Below, piece by piece: positions 10,476 through 22,360 of a stretch of DNA of 64,000 nt. The notes beneath the pieces are model-generated. The model was not told the DNA's origin and searched no databases. It worked only from the letters and a program-made list of their open reading frames with translations. This stretch comes from Coffea arabica. Its lineage: Eukaryota; Streptophyta; Magnoliopsida; Gentianales; Rubiaceae. The position numbers were made by a program, and so were the translations under genes. Numbering within the stretch: position 1 is the first letter of the stretch; each line of letters opens with the position of its first letter. Location of the stretch: contig NC_092320.1 of the NCBI RefSeq assembly GCF_036785885.1, positions 24,863,557 through 24,927,556 on the forward strand, written 5' to 3'.

Positions 10476-12674
10476 GAAATGCTATGCGGCGCAAAAAATA
10501 TGCAGAAATGTCGCCTACAAAGAAAGCCAAACTCCTGTGCTCTCGGAGAGAAGCGAGAGCAGCAAAGAGAGCTGAAAAAACTTTACCTGTTCGTGTTCGC
10601 AAGGTTCCTTTAGGCTATGTGGAATCTGGTGTGTCGTTTCCAAATGCCCGTTGTATGCCGTGCCATGGTGTAGATCAAACGCCTGTTCACTCTCAATCGT
10701 TGGGAAACACAGATGTTGTGTTACCCGCTGATAATGCCCTTGCGGTTGGTGAAGGATTAGAATTCATGTCTGAACAACTACCTGGTCCCTTTGGTTGTTC
10801 TTCTTCTTCCTCCTTTAACAGAACAATTCCTATCCATAAGACGCCTCCTACTACAGGTATATCAACATTTCTCATCACCCGATCCCTAGGGCCATTTAGC
10901 TCCCCCTCTAAGGCGCCGTTTAACCTTATTCATCTCTATTGGCTGACATTACTTCCCTTGTACCTCTCAAAACACATCTGCCTCTGTTCATAACTGCAGA
11001 GCTTCCATTCCGTAATAGCCTTGCGCCAGTAAAATATCAGAGGTCGTCTAATGGTGCAGACCCAAAAAAAATCCCCATTCATTCTACTGATTACCAAGTC
11101 AGTGCTGGATCAAGTGAAGGAGGCCCTAGGAACATACTACCCATTTCCCCTGAAAATGAACACTTGATGAACAATGAACATTCTGAAATTATGCTGGACT
11201 TATTTTCCTTAAATTCAACTCTTATCAACTCTGAACAACCGGTTCAGAGACATCTTGCTTGTAAAAGTAATTCTTTCCCTGCTATGCTTTCGGATTCTGT
11301 TTTACCCCCTCCTTACACAGGTACTGCCTTACCTTGGGATATTCATTGTCTTTGAATCATTGCTGAGCTTCTTCGACCAGGCTATAAATAATAGATACTC
11401 ATCTTTATAGCTTGTTTCTGAGAACCTTTGCCCTTTCTCCACCGTGTCCCTTTAAGGGACTTTGGACTATTCTTTATAGCTTACTCAGTCCTGCAATCCG
11501 CAGGCATTCCTGGAAAGGATGTCGTCAGGTGTGAACCAGCAGCTGGTCATTTGGAGATGGGAGGCAGCGAAGTAAATCCTTCTGCTGCTCCATCTTTTAG
11601 TCGACCTCGTACCAAGAAACGCAATACTTCTGAAACTGTAGCCAACCAGAAATCAGGTTGGCGTCAGTTTCTAATCTCCCTTAGCCATTGGCTACCTTAT
11701 ATTCTGATTTACCTATATATCCATCCAATGCTAATAGAGACACTCGTATGCAAAATAAAACTGCAACGATAGAACGAGCACCTTCAGCTTCATATCTATC
11801 TCGTCTTGCCAATATTTCTTTCGCATCTCTGGCGCTACCAGATGCTCCTGATTGTCAGCATTGTGGAGCGAAGAGGTTCCATTTGGAGCCTCCTACCTTT
11901 TGCTGCTCGGGAGGAGAAATCTCTATCGTCGCTCCTCCAATGCCTTATGATCTGAAACGTTTGTTCATTGGCAACGATGAAGAGAGTGCTCATTTCAGAA
12001 ACAATGTACGTACTTATAACAACAACCTTGGCTTTACAACCTTTGCTGCGAAGTATGACTCTGAGCTTACAAAGAACACAAAAGGTGTTTATACCTTCCG
12101 TGTTCAAGGCCAGGTCTATCACTTCCTTGATGGCCTTGTTCACTTGGGCGATAAACCATCTGGCATCCAATTATATTTCTTTGACACTGATGAAGAATTA
12201 GCAAAAAGGCTTGGTAACTCTGATAAACTGCACGAAAACACTTTAAGATTGCTTATGCACGTTCTTTCTGATAATCCTTATACTCGCTTCTTTAAAAGCC
12301 TTAGGGATGTTTCGAACATTGACAACCTGAACATTGTCCTTAATTGTTATCCTTCACTTGACCAACGCGTGTATAATCTTCCCTCTGCCTCGCAAGTAGG
12401 AGCTATATGGACTGAAAGTGAAGATCAGTCATCCAATAGACGCGCTCATATTCAGGTCTATCCTCGCTCAGCTGGTAGCCATAGAATCCAGCATTATTAT
12501 GACTGTTATGACCCTTTACAGTACTCTCTCCTTTTCCCCCGTGATGAGTGTGGCTGGCACCATGGAATTAAAAGACTTCACAAAAGGAAAAGAGGAGGGG
12601 ACTCCTGTGAGGGCGATATTACCCTTGATCCAGCTTCAGTTAACTCCTCATCAGAGTTAATTGATTTAGAATAG
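10469..12674 (+). pseudogene. Helitron Rep/helicase, N-terminal exons
   Basis: N-terminal part of a plant Helitron protein in several exons: ATG 10469 to about 10856 (basic RRKKYAEMSPTKKAK start; donor GTATAT), about 11000-11320 (flanked by GCAG and GTACTG), about 11503-11657, and a long final piece to 12674. The last piece has a Cys-rich cluster (CQHCGAKRFH...FCC near 11855-11910) and then the conserved block preceding the Rep nuclease (about 11940-12600). Introns are inferred from AG/GT borders and from reading frame, not from transcripts. The role of this region is substrate DNA recognition ahead of the HUH nuclease. It looks continuous until the Rep domain downstream, where the frame breaks. 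Confidence 0.7.
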
Positions 12675-12753
12675 AGAGGCAAGTACATTTATCCCTTGTT
12701 ATAAGCTACTTAATCCAACCATTGCATTATATCATCTAATCCCATCTTTTTAG

Positions 12754-14269
12754 CTGCTGATCGAGGCAAAACAGAGGGTGATACTGTATCAGTTAGGGAG
12801 TACTACTGTTATAGGTTTCAAATAAGGGACGATGATGAGTCAATGTTATTACACACCCTTAGATTGCTACAGCAATTTTCGGTTGATGGTTATGTGAAGA
12901 TAGAAACATCTAGGCTTGATTTCCATAGACATCGGCAGAACAAAATACGCTCCGAAATTCTTCAAGAAGTTCTTGATAGTGTTTCTATTGGCCAAACTGC
13001 TGGTTCTAAGGTTGGTCGTAAGGTTATCTTGCCAGGTTCCTTTATAGGTGGGTCGAGGGATATGCGTCGTCGCTACCTTGATGCGATGGCGTTGGTCCAA
13101 AAGTACGGGAAGCCGGACATTTTCATTACAATGACATGTAATCCAGCGTGGAAGGAGATTCAAGAGAACTTGAAATACCATGAAAAACCTCAAGATTGGC
13201 AGACCTTCTAGCTAGAGTTTTTAGAGCCAAGTTTGAAATGCTTAAAGCAGAGATCCTGAATAAGCAAATCTTTGGCGAAGAAAATCTTTGGCGAAGTTGT
13301 AGCGTGTGTTTATGTGATTGAGTTTCAGAAGCGGGGATTTCCTCATGCCCATTTATTATTGATCTTAAAACCTGGTCATAAGCTACTTAACCCGGAGTCA
13401 TATGACAAAGTAGTTTGTGCTGAGCTGCCCGACAAAGATCGCTATCCTCACTTGTATTCTCTTGTTATCAAACATATGATCCAAAGACCATGGATAAATC
13501 TTGCCCTTGCATGAGAGATGGAACCTGCAAAAATCGCTATCCAAAGAACTTTTGTGCCCAAACGACCCATGGTGAGGATACTTATCCATATTACAGAAGA
13601 AGGGATGACAGCAAGAGTATCAGAGTTCGCAGATTTACTCTTGACAATAGGTGGGTTGTGCCTTGTAACCCTTACCTACTTGCTTTATTTGATTGCCACA
13701 TCAATGTGGAAATCTGTTCAGCTCTTAAGCTCGTGAAGTACTTGTATAAGTATGTTTTCAAAGAACATGATCTGGTGAGCTTTAAGATTATTTCTTGTGA
13801 ATCAGTCAATGATGTTGATGCAATAAGAGACTTTCAGAAAGGTAGATGGGTTTCACCTCCAGAAGCTTTTTGGTGCATTTATGAATTCAAACTCAATGAA
13901 ATGACTCCAGCAGTTTACACTCTTCAAGTTCACCTTCCAGACCAGCAATTTGTTTCCTTCGACAAGAATTCTGACCTGTTGCAATTACTGAGCAAAGTTG
14001 ATTTTTCTAAAACAATGTTAACTCAGTTTTTCCACATGAATAGAATAAATCAAAGAGCACAGACCCTGAAATGCTTCTATAGAGATTTCCCTGAACATTT
14101 TGTCTGGTCTCCTAAATATAAAGAGTGGACTGAACGAAAGCGTAGAAAAGTCATTGGCCGGATGGTGACTGTTAGTCCGAAAGAAGGAGAGAGGTATTAT
14201 TTGAGGTTGCTTTTAACTCACATTGCTGGACCAACGTCTTTTGAAGCCCTTTTGTCTGTCAGAGATTAG
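12754..14269 (+). pseudogene. Helitron Rep (HUH nuclease) domain, frameshifted
   Basis: After an acceptor at about 12753, the Helitron_like_N region runs to 13211, including TMTCNPAWKEI. The HUH motif is seen in EFQKRGFPHAHLLLIL (about 13319-13367), and the tyrosine motif is in KYLYKYVFKEHD (about 13735-13770). These residues would nick and join single-stranded DNA during rolling-circle transposition. The frame is broken near 13200, again by a 16-bp tandem duplication (13266-13297) just before the HUH motif, and again near 13485. The ORF then runs to a stop at 14269. The catalytic motifs are preserved as sequence but cannot be translated in one frame. Confidence 0.85.
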
Positions 14270-16174
14270 CTTCGTTTAGAGAGTCCGCTTTAGCTCTCGG
14301 CCTTCTGCAGTCTGATGCGTACATAGAGGACACGCTTCAGCAAGCAGTGGCGTTTCAAATGCCGTCCTCATTGCGTCTATTGTTTGCTACTCTCCTTGTG
14401 TACTGTTCTACAACGAATCCTAGGTTGCTTTGGGAGAACTTTGAACTTGACCTTTCTGCCGACTACCATCACCGGTAGCAGTTCCATGGACTTTTTTCTC
14501 TTGAAATTAAAAGAAAGGTCCTGCAGGATATAAACAGTTCGCTCGAATAAATGGGCAAAAGCCTTGCTGAATTTCACTTTGTCTCCGATGAATTTACCTC
14601 CAGTTACGCTGAAAAGCTAACAAAAGAGATTGAGAGTGAAAAAAGCTTAACCGTAGACCCTGAGGATCTGTTGTTGTCTCACAAGTTGAACCCTGAGCAA
14701 AAACATGCCTATGATCTGATCCTGAAAGCATGTTTTTCCTTACAAGGACAAGCTTTTTTCGTTGATGGCCCCGGCGGGACCGGTAAAACTTTTTTGTATC
14801 GGTCACTCCTCGCCACCTTGCGCTCACAGAACCATGTTGCAATTGCAGTGGCAACATTTGGAATTGCAGCATCAATCCTTCCTGGAGGAAGGACAGCTCA
14901 CTCGAGATTCAAGATACCGCTTGATTTCTCGAAAACTAAGACTTGTCAACTTAGTAAACAAAGCTCAGCTTCAAAACTCCTTTCTGAATCTACGCTTATT
15001 TTGTGGGATGAAGCTTCCATGTATAAGCGGGAAACAATTGAAGCATTTGATGAATTGCTAAAAGATTTAATGGATTCAGATTTGCCTTTTGGAGGAAAGG
15101 TAATTGTTTTCGGCGGCGATTTCCGGCAAACTCTGCCAATCATTGAGCAAGCAACTAAGGAAGTTCTCATAGAATCGACCTTCCCCGTTTCTCTCCTGTG
15201 GTCTCAACTACACAAAATCAGGCTCACAGAAAACATGCGAGCTATGTTTGATCCAGGCTTTTCTCAATTCCTTTTAAGGGTGGGAGAGGGGAGAGAACCT
15301 GTCGACGATCAGGGAGAGATAACTTTATCCCCAGATATAGTTATTCCTTATGTAGATAAAGAGGTGTCTTTGAACAGGTTAGCTAGCCACATGTAATCAA
15401 ATTCAACCATTTTTATAGTTATTCCTTCTACTACCATTATTAATGAATCTTCTTATATACAGGTTAATAGAAAGTGTTTTTCCAGATCTGAACCTCTATA
15501 CCCACGATCCTTATAACCTGATAAATATGTGCATCCTTGCTCCTAAAAATAGCTCTGTCGACGAGCTCAATGAAATGATGATTAAGAGGTTTCCTGGAAA
15601 CCTTCAGACTTATATTAGCTCAGACAAGACTGTTGATCAGCGGCACCAAAGTGATTATGAGGACTTCCTCAATTCGCAAAATCCTAAAGGTCTCCCTCCT
15701 CATAAGTTGCTGTTGAAGAAAAACTGTCCACTAATGCTTCTAAGAAATTTAAACCCAACTGAAGGTCTGTGCAATGGAACAAGGTTGATATGCAGAGATC
15801 TTGGACAGCACACAATTTCTGCCGAGATTGTTTTTGGCCATCACCGAGGAAAAACAGTTTTTATTCCAAGAATACCTTTTCGGTCGCCTGACAACGACAA
15901 AAATGGGATTCCATTCATACGAACATAGTTTCCTGTCCGCCTTTGCTTCGCCTTGACCATCAATAAATCGCAGGGTCAAACCCTTGACTACGTCGGAATT
16001 TATCTACGAGAACCAGTTTTTTCTCATGGACAGTTGTATGTTGCTCTGTCCAGAGCTAGGACTGCCGCTAAAGTCAGAATTCTTCTTGTTCCTGGAACAT
16101 TTGAAGGCACAAAAGTAGATTGCAAGACTCGGAATGTTGTCTTTCATGAAATTTTTAGATTAACGCAGGAATAG
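14270..16174 (+). pseudogene. Helitron PIF1-like helicase domain, broken
   Basis: SF1B (PIF1-family) helicase that unwinds donor DNA in Helitron transposition. Linker sequence (14270-14550) has stops at about 14476 and 14549. The domain then reads GPGGTGKT (Walker A, about 14766), ILWDEASM (Walker B, about 14998), GGDFRQTLPI (motif III region, about 15112), a likely intron (about 15395-15463), then ALTINKSQGQTL and GQLYVALSRA near the C-terminus. One in-frame TAG (15926-15928) separates the last block; the frame is otherwise unchanged. The usual end of such proteins, ILLVPGTFEG-like followed by a basic tail, is seen before the stop at 16172-16174. The motifs are clear; the gene is dead as written. 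Confidence 0.88.
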
Positions 16175-16291
16175 ATCATTTTCTACTGGAATTATGCTAC
16201 AACAAGGTGTTATTCAGCTTTTTAATTCCTAGATGCTGTGTTCTTGGATATTTTATTCCTTTCACTTACGCAGCAACTTATGTGTTTATAG

Positions 16292-18595
16292 GATGGCTAA
16301 CTTGCTGCCAATGCGAGATATTGTGCCTCATATGAGAAATTGGAGCTGCGACATCACTGTTCAAGAAAGGCAGCAGATTACAAGCTCAATGGGAACACCA
16401 ACAAGAAAGCAAAAGTTTGTTTTCTATGATTCAGAAGTTAGTCAGAACTGATGCTCTGTTTTAAAAGTAATAGTTTAAGTAGGCTGTTCATTTGCTTTCT
16501 TAATCCTGTGTTTCTTTCGCCGCTTTAAATAGGGATCGAGAGTCGAAGGAATCATCTTCAATGATGACATTCCTAGAATGAGCCAGATCTTGCAGATTTA
16601 TAAAAAGTATAGAATCTCCAATGCTGAAGTCAGACCTATACCATCAAAGTTCCAGACATCTGACCTTACAGTTCAATGGGTGATCAGTAGCAGGACTGTC
16701 ATTGACAAAATTCCTGATGATGATGAAGTCATGCCTGTGAAATTCTGCTATTCAAAGTTTACTGATTTAGTTCAGTATATGGATGACAAAACCAAATCAG
16801 TGGGTGAGTCCTTCAATGCTTTACTCTTAATATGTTTACATCTCAGCCAACTTTTTTATAATCAACTTCGCTATGTTATTCATAGACGTGTTGGGAGTCG
16901 TGATTAGTGCACTTGAGAGGAAAACAGTTACTAAAAACTCAAGGCAATCGGATGTTCAAAAGTTTGTTCTGCTTAATGAAGAGTAAGGCCTTTAAACTTC
17001 AGCTTAGCCAAAACTTCACGCTACACCTCCTACTCTTTCTCTACAACCATTTTCCCAGTCTGTGACTCTTAGTTTTAATCTCAACTACAGATCACAGACG
17101 GTCCTATTGTCTCTATGGGATAGCTTTCTAGCTAATGAGGGAGAGGACATGCTATCTAAGCTTCACAGCTATCCTGTGATCATTGCTCGCAGAGTCAAAG
17201 TGAATAACTATAATGGTTTGCTCCCAACATTTATTTTTTCCATTATTTACGTTTATCCTCATATAGTCGCCTGCACCGCCTGTAAATCTTTCTCCATTTT
17301 TTTTCAATATATAGGAGTCGCACTTGGTGCTTGGTTTGATTCAGCGATTCTTATTGATCCGCCTATACAAGAAGCAAGAGAACTCAAGAACTGGTACAAT
17401 ATATTTACAGTCATCATTCTGTACATAGTTTAGATCGCAATGCTGTCCTGCCTTCCAGTTCTAACATTTTTAATGTCTCCTATGGCCCAGGGCCTTGAGG
17501 AACACTGACCCGATTAAAGAGATTGTTGAAAAAAATGCCTATATTAAATATAATCCACAGCTGTCATTGAAATCAGACCAGAAAATAACTTGGATTTGTA
17601 ACATAACTTCGTCACAAAAGGTCTGTAACTAGCAAATGTTTACCTCCTTTCGTACTTTTCCTCATGTATGAACAATTTTTTTAGACTCATGCTTGCTGGT
17701 CTTTTAGACTATATGGGTGAAGGCGCAGGTCTCTTTCGAACACATCTTCCAAAAATATTGGTACATGAGCTGTAAAAACTGTTGCCGAGCTACAGCAGCA
17801 GGCAATGAAGTTGTGTTTACGTGTAACTCATGCAAAGAGAAGCATCCTACAGTTCCTAGGTACTAAATAATATACGTTTCCTATATTGCTTTCTATTCAC
17901 TGTTATCTAATACTGATCGAGTCAATAAATGCCTCCCTGCATACTGTGTGCCCCTTTTCAGATGCCGCTTTGATGTTGATTTAATTGATAGCACTGGTGT
18001 GATACCAGCTTCATTGTTTGGCGAATTGGCAAAGAAGCTATTGGCATTTAATGCGCTGGAAGTAATGCAGCATTTTAATGAGGTTCTTACCTCGTAAGTC
18101 TTAATACTAAAGATATTATACAATTTTACTCTTGTTCTTTGTTTTCTTGACAAAATGTTGAGCTGCCACTAGAGTTTGTCCACAATGAGCTCAAATAAAA
18201 AACCTTTCTGCTACACATCAAACCTGTGCAAACACAGCTGGCCGATGCAAGACAGCATTACACGATTATATACTACTCTGAAATTGATGACGCTACTGAT
18301 TCTGGCCAGTTTGCAATGCAACCAAAAGATGGCTCTCCTTTTCCTACCAAAGAATCTGACACCATACAGTTGGGAACACCAGGTAAAGGACCAAATACCT
18401 GATTTCTTTTCTACATTTGTCTGCTAAATTTATGCATATCATGACATGTCACAAATTTATGATCGCAGGAGAAAATAGTGCTCGTTCAAGATTTGTGTTC
18501 GACTTTCTAATTGGTTTGATGAACCACAAAACATTGAACCAGATGAGGATGAAAATGCAGAGTGCAGCTCTAGCAAGAAGCAAAAACTGAACTAG
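16292..18595 (+). CDS. RPA1 (RPA70)-like protein of the Helitron, about 10 exons
   Basis: Replication protein A large-subunit-like gene, a common companion in plant Helitrons, where it probably binds single-stranded DNA. ATG 16292 starts NLLPMRDIVPHMRNW. Exons are inferred at about 16292-16436, 16534-16803, 16886-16981, 17091-17215, 17315-17394, 17489-17620, 17710-17860, 17963-18092, 18171-18381 and 18470-18595, each with plausible AG...GT borders. OB-fold-like text is seen in the first exons. A four-Cys zinc element (CKNC...CNSC, about 17770-17838) matches the RPA1 C-terminal zinc ribbon. The protein ends in a basic KKQKLN tail. A stop inside the penultimate exon (near 18199) means it may be inactive or that the splice sites differ. 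Its place directly after the helicase supports Helitron origin. Confidence 0.72.
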
Positions 18596-19604
18596 GTTGT
18601 TGCTGTGGCCTTTTGCATCCACCTGATCTTTAGATGCTAAGCCTAACCTGCTGTCCTCTATTTTTCCCAAAGTTTTTTGTGCAAACTTACAAGGCTTATT
18701 TAGGTGCTAACGAAAGATGTGTTTTTGTCCATGGATACCCCTTAAACTTCTTTTTGTTCTACCGGCTCTTGTCTTTGCTACTAAGCTACAATCAGCAACT
18801 ACTATGTATCTAGATTGGTGCTTTACAACTGATATGTACTTGTTGCAGTGGCCTTTAAATTCAACCTCTGCTATGTTCAGTTTATTAATTGCCCTCTTGG
18901 TGGATGTGATATTTCTTATGCATCAATTTTTCAGAATGCATTCCTCAGAACCTATTCAAGTCTTCCCCTAGACATAACTCTCTTATTAAATATCGTACCT
19001 GCTTTATGACCTGAACTTACTCTTCTCACCAGCTCAGGCTCGGGCATCTATTATCCGTAAAATATGTAGTTGCTTAGCCTTCAATAAATTTAAGCCTAGA
19101 CAACTTTTCCCTTTGGTCAACCTTAAAAAAGTTTAAGAAAGACAAATATGGCAGATCATTAAGCCGCTTGCTTGTGAAAAATGGGAGCCAGACTAAATAT
19201 AAAAGCCTTGGGATTGTAAAAAAAAACTGTTAGCCATCCATTCTTTATATATACCTGCTACTTAAATAGAGTATACATCCCAAGCAATTCACTGCAACAA
19301 GTTAACTTTTCCACTCCTTTCCCCCGAGTTATCCCTACCGCTTGCTACTTTTCTTTGCCTGCGTATAGTTACATCTTTCCCGATTTTTTTCTGATTAAGT
19401 TCTCTAATTAGATCAATGGCAGAAGGATTATCTACCCATGGATTAACAGACAGCAGCTCAATGGCCTGTTGTTTTCTGCTTAAATACAATCACAGAGGCG
19501 AGGTATAATCATTCATTCATGTGCTGGACAATGCCTGTTAACGATATGCAACACATTTACATATGTTCATTTAACATTTCCTATTCTTATCTCTAAATAC
19601 ATAG
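18596..19604. other. Helitron spacer, no gene recognised
   Basis: T-rich DNA between the RPA1-like gene and the B3 gene. A first exon of the B3 gene may lie here, but I could not identify one. Confidence 0.35.
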
Positions 19605-20493
19605 ATTCTGCCAGCTGAATTCAAGCAACTACTTAATCAGCACCGCCACAATACAATCATTCTCAGACATGGAATTCATAAATGGCCTGTTGTCGTCGGC
19701 GATCGTTCATTTGAAGAAGGTTGGGATGAATATTACCATGAAAATATCACAACCAGACATGATATGCTGCTTCTACGCCATATCGGCAACTCGTCTTCGA
19801 TGTCATCCATTTTTCCGAGCTGCAAAAACAAATTTACCTATCTTGGATAGTTCCATTGCCAAATTTATCACTCTCTGGTGCTGACCATCCCCAAGATCAG
19901 TTTATGCCTCACTTTATATCATGCAGTTGCTTGTACCAAATTTCTTCCTAATTTATTATCTGCTAAATACCTTCTCATGGTGCAAATTCTGTGATACTTC
20001 AGCAGTCGGTTGCTTCATCAATAAAGCCCAATTTAGCCCAAAACCTCACTGACTCGGTTTCCTTCTACCAAACCTTTCATGCAGCAACTCCAAACACATT
20101 GGTAATCAATCCTTACCCTATTTCTTTCTCCTCCTCTTACTGCGTTGCTATAAACAAAGTCTATACATTATGTACTCGAATTTAACTTTCATCCATTTCT
20201 ATTAGAAAATCCCAAGATTCGTCGATCACTTTGTTAATGAACAAAGAACTCCAACGCTTCTCATTAGGACCGGAGAAAATCTTACAGAGATTGGTGTAAA
20301 AGGGAAAAAGCTAAAAAAAAATTGGAGAAACTTCGTTCTCCAGCATCGGTTGCAGCACAATGAGATCCTTGTGTTTGTTCCAGAATCAGCAACTACCTTC
20401 ACAGTTTTAATATTTGATGATCGTGGAGTCGAGAGGATCTTTCCGTGGTCTTGCATCTTCACAATTTTTTCTAATTGTCCTGCTTGTACCTAG
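19605..20493 (+). pseudogene. B3-domain (REM-like) transcription factor fragment in the Helitron
   Basis: Three exon-like stretches read as a two-B3-domain protein. The first (about 19605-19852) begins after an intron-like ACATAG with ILPAEFKQLL and includes GWDEYYHENI and MLLLRHIGN, the order of a B3 fold; it ends in a TAG. A linker exon (about 19990-20100) reads Gln/Ser/Asn-rich. The second B3 domain (about 20205-20440) begins KIPRFVDHF and has KLKKNWRNF, HNEILVFVPES and FTVLIFDDRGVE. The frame stops at 20491-20493. B3/REM proteins bind DNA in plant nuclei. The start codon was not found, and the stop in the first part suggests either alternative splicing or decay. The REM assignment rests on the paired domains and motif resemblance. 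Confidence 0.6.
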
Positions 20494-21282
20494 ATTAGGC
20501 AGCATGGTTTTCTCTGTAAACAAAATCCGCTTTTCTCTTGAAGCTTTTTATCAGACATGGTCGAAATTTTTTTCCCCTTCGAGCGCACTATACATTCCTA
20601 CTAAATATAACTGCATTACAATGAATTTATGCATGCGGCAACTACATTTCAAATACCTAACATCAGCCTTTGCCGCTAATTTTCTTCACATACTAACCAA
20701 TTAATTTTATTGACTCTGCCATGAAACTCAACTCCACAAACAGATTTCCACCTTTCCATACATCGACTGGTTAATTCATTTTCCCGACAATGACTTCATT
20801 TAGAAGACATTTCCATTCGCTGTGAAGAAACAATAAATTTCAATTGCGAGACATTTCCATAGAATAAAAAAAATGCAAACTATTGGACAGCATCGGAGTC
20901 AATTCTTATTGTAAATTTAAAAACAGCAAAAATTATCAACCTTCCACAGGAAAATAGAAAAAATAAATAACCTTTGCTCATTGTTTAATCTTTTTAGATC
21001 TCACATTTACTTCTCCCAACACTTTGCCACGTCTCTACATGAAACAAAACCATCCTGATGAACTTCAGTTTTACTCGCCTCGATTTTTCCTATTCGATCT
21101 TTTTCTCAACAACATGTTGAATGCAAACTTTTATTTACTCACGTTTTTTCTTGCAACATTGCTTACTTCAAAGCTTAATCATTTTTTTACCAACTAACTC
21201 AGACGCAATACATATGATTTATGATATTTTCACTTGTAAATCTGGGCATTTTCTGGGCACCATGAGATGCGCGGTGAACCCC
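20494..21282. other. Helitron 3' flank, no gene recognised
   Basis: AT-rich sequence between the B3 gene and the proposed Helitron 3' end. Nothing coding or structural was recognised except the weak hairpin at 21255-21281. Confidence 0.4.
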
Positions 21283-22360
21283 TCCTAGTACATATATAAA
21301 GCGTGAATGGCTTGTGAACAGTGAAAAATGGACCGGTTATCCCGTGATTGTTGTGGCTTTGAGGGGCGTTTTGGTCTTTTGCTGATGGATGCAGTGGCTC
21401 TGCTGGAATTTGATTCTGTCCGCGTGGCTTTCTTGGATTGTAACTTTGCGGGGCGTTCTATCCGCGTGGCTCTCGATTTTGACAGTCAGCAGTTCATATT
21501 GGTTAGTGGGCGGTTGGGCGATCAGCAATATCCTTTCTTTTCTCTTAGCTTTCTTCTTCTTCTTAGCTTCTATTCTTCTTCTTAGTTTTCTTTGGTAGCT
21601 TCAGAAATGTCTTCAAAAGTTCCTCTCATTCTCGGTCAGCAATTTTCTCGGTCTTGTATCCTCTGTTTCTTTTTTTGGCCTTCTTTACCAGGCGTGATTT
21701 GAGGAACAATAGAACCACCACTGCTTGAAAGCTCTACAATCTCCATTGCCCTTTCTCGTTCTTCTCTTGGCCTTCTCTACCAGTTTTTTTCACTCATCAT
21801 CTTCCTATTTAATTGTTCCCTTCAACGCGTCTTCCTCCATAATCTTATCTAGAAATCTACAGAAGAATCCCTCTCAATTTTTCCTGCACGCACAACAAAA
21901 AGGTAAACACTTTTCCAATTAATCCCATCTCCGTAATTCCATTTTTTTAATTGTTTTTCCTCTTTTTCTTATTATTTTTTGACTTTTAAGTGTTCAGGGT
22001 ATTATCATTGCATGGGTTTTCAATTTCATGTGAATGGTTGGATTTTTTCTTGAGTTGGGGTTGACTAAATATGTCATTACAGAAAGTGGAGAAGAGGGCG
22101 ATGAAGGAGGAGAGCTCCTTCCATCGGCATTAGAGGGAGATTTACAGTTGCATGGGACATTGGAAACCACAAGGCTTCGATTGGAGTTCAAAGATAAATA
22201 GGCATATTGAGCCAGTCCTAAAAATCAGAGGGTAAAAGTTAAAAATAAGATTCTCTACTCTAATTCTCACTTTTTTTAAATGCATTTTGCAGAGCTCTCA
22301 CGAATCTTCCATAACTTTCAAATTTAATTTTCCCAACCCAGAAAAAAATACTGGGGATGT

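Larger units (their letters stand above)
8288..21288 (+). mobile_element. Large Helitron (5' end, Rep/helicase, RPA1-like, B3 genes)
   Basis: The 5' end is placed at TC (8288) after A (8287). It is followed by TC-rich repeats and the Helitron-like start CCTATATAGTAAAAGCG. The plus strand then carries a decayed Rep/PIF1 helicase, an RPA1-like gene and a B3 gene. The proposed 3' end is CTAG at 21285-21288, followed by T. It is preceded by an imperfect hairpin (GGG-CACC at 21255-21261 pairing with GGTG at 21273-21276 and CCC at 21279-21281). That 3' terminus is weak. Alternatively the unit could extend to the much stronger terminus at 25173, making one 16.9-kb composite. The 5' end could shift by a few bases because of the TCTTATC repeats. 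Confidence 0.65.

Noticed and set aside
11835..12170. Minus-strand open frame of 111 codons
   Set aside because: Opposite the conserved Helitron N-terminal block; no motif of its own.
21725..21922. Possible signal-peptide-like short ORF
   Set aside because: A hydrophobic stretch from T/C-rich DNA with no supporting downstream exon.
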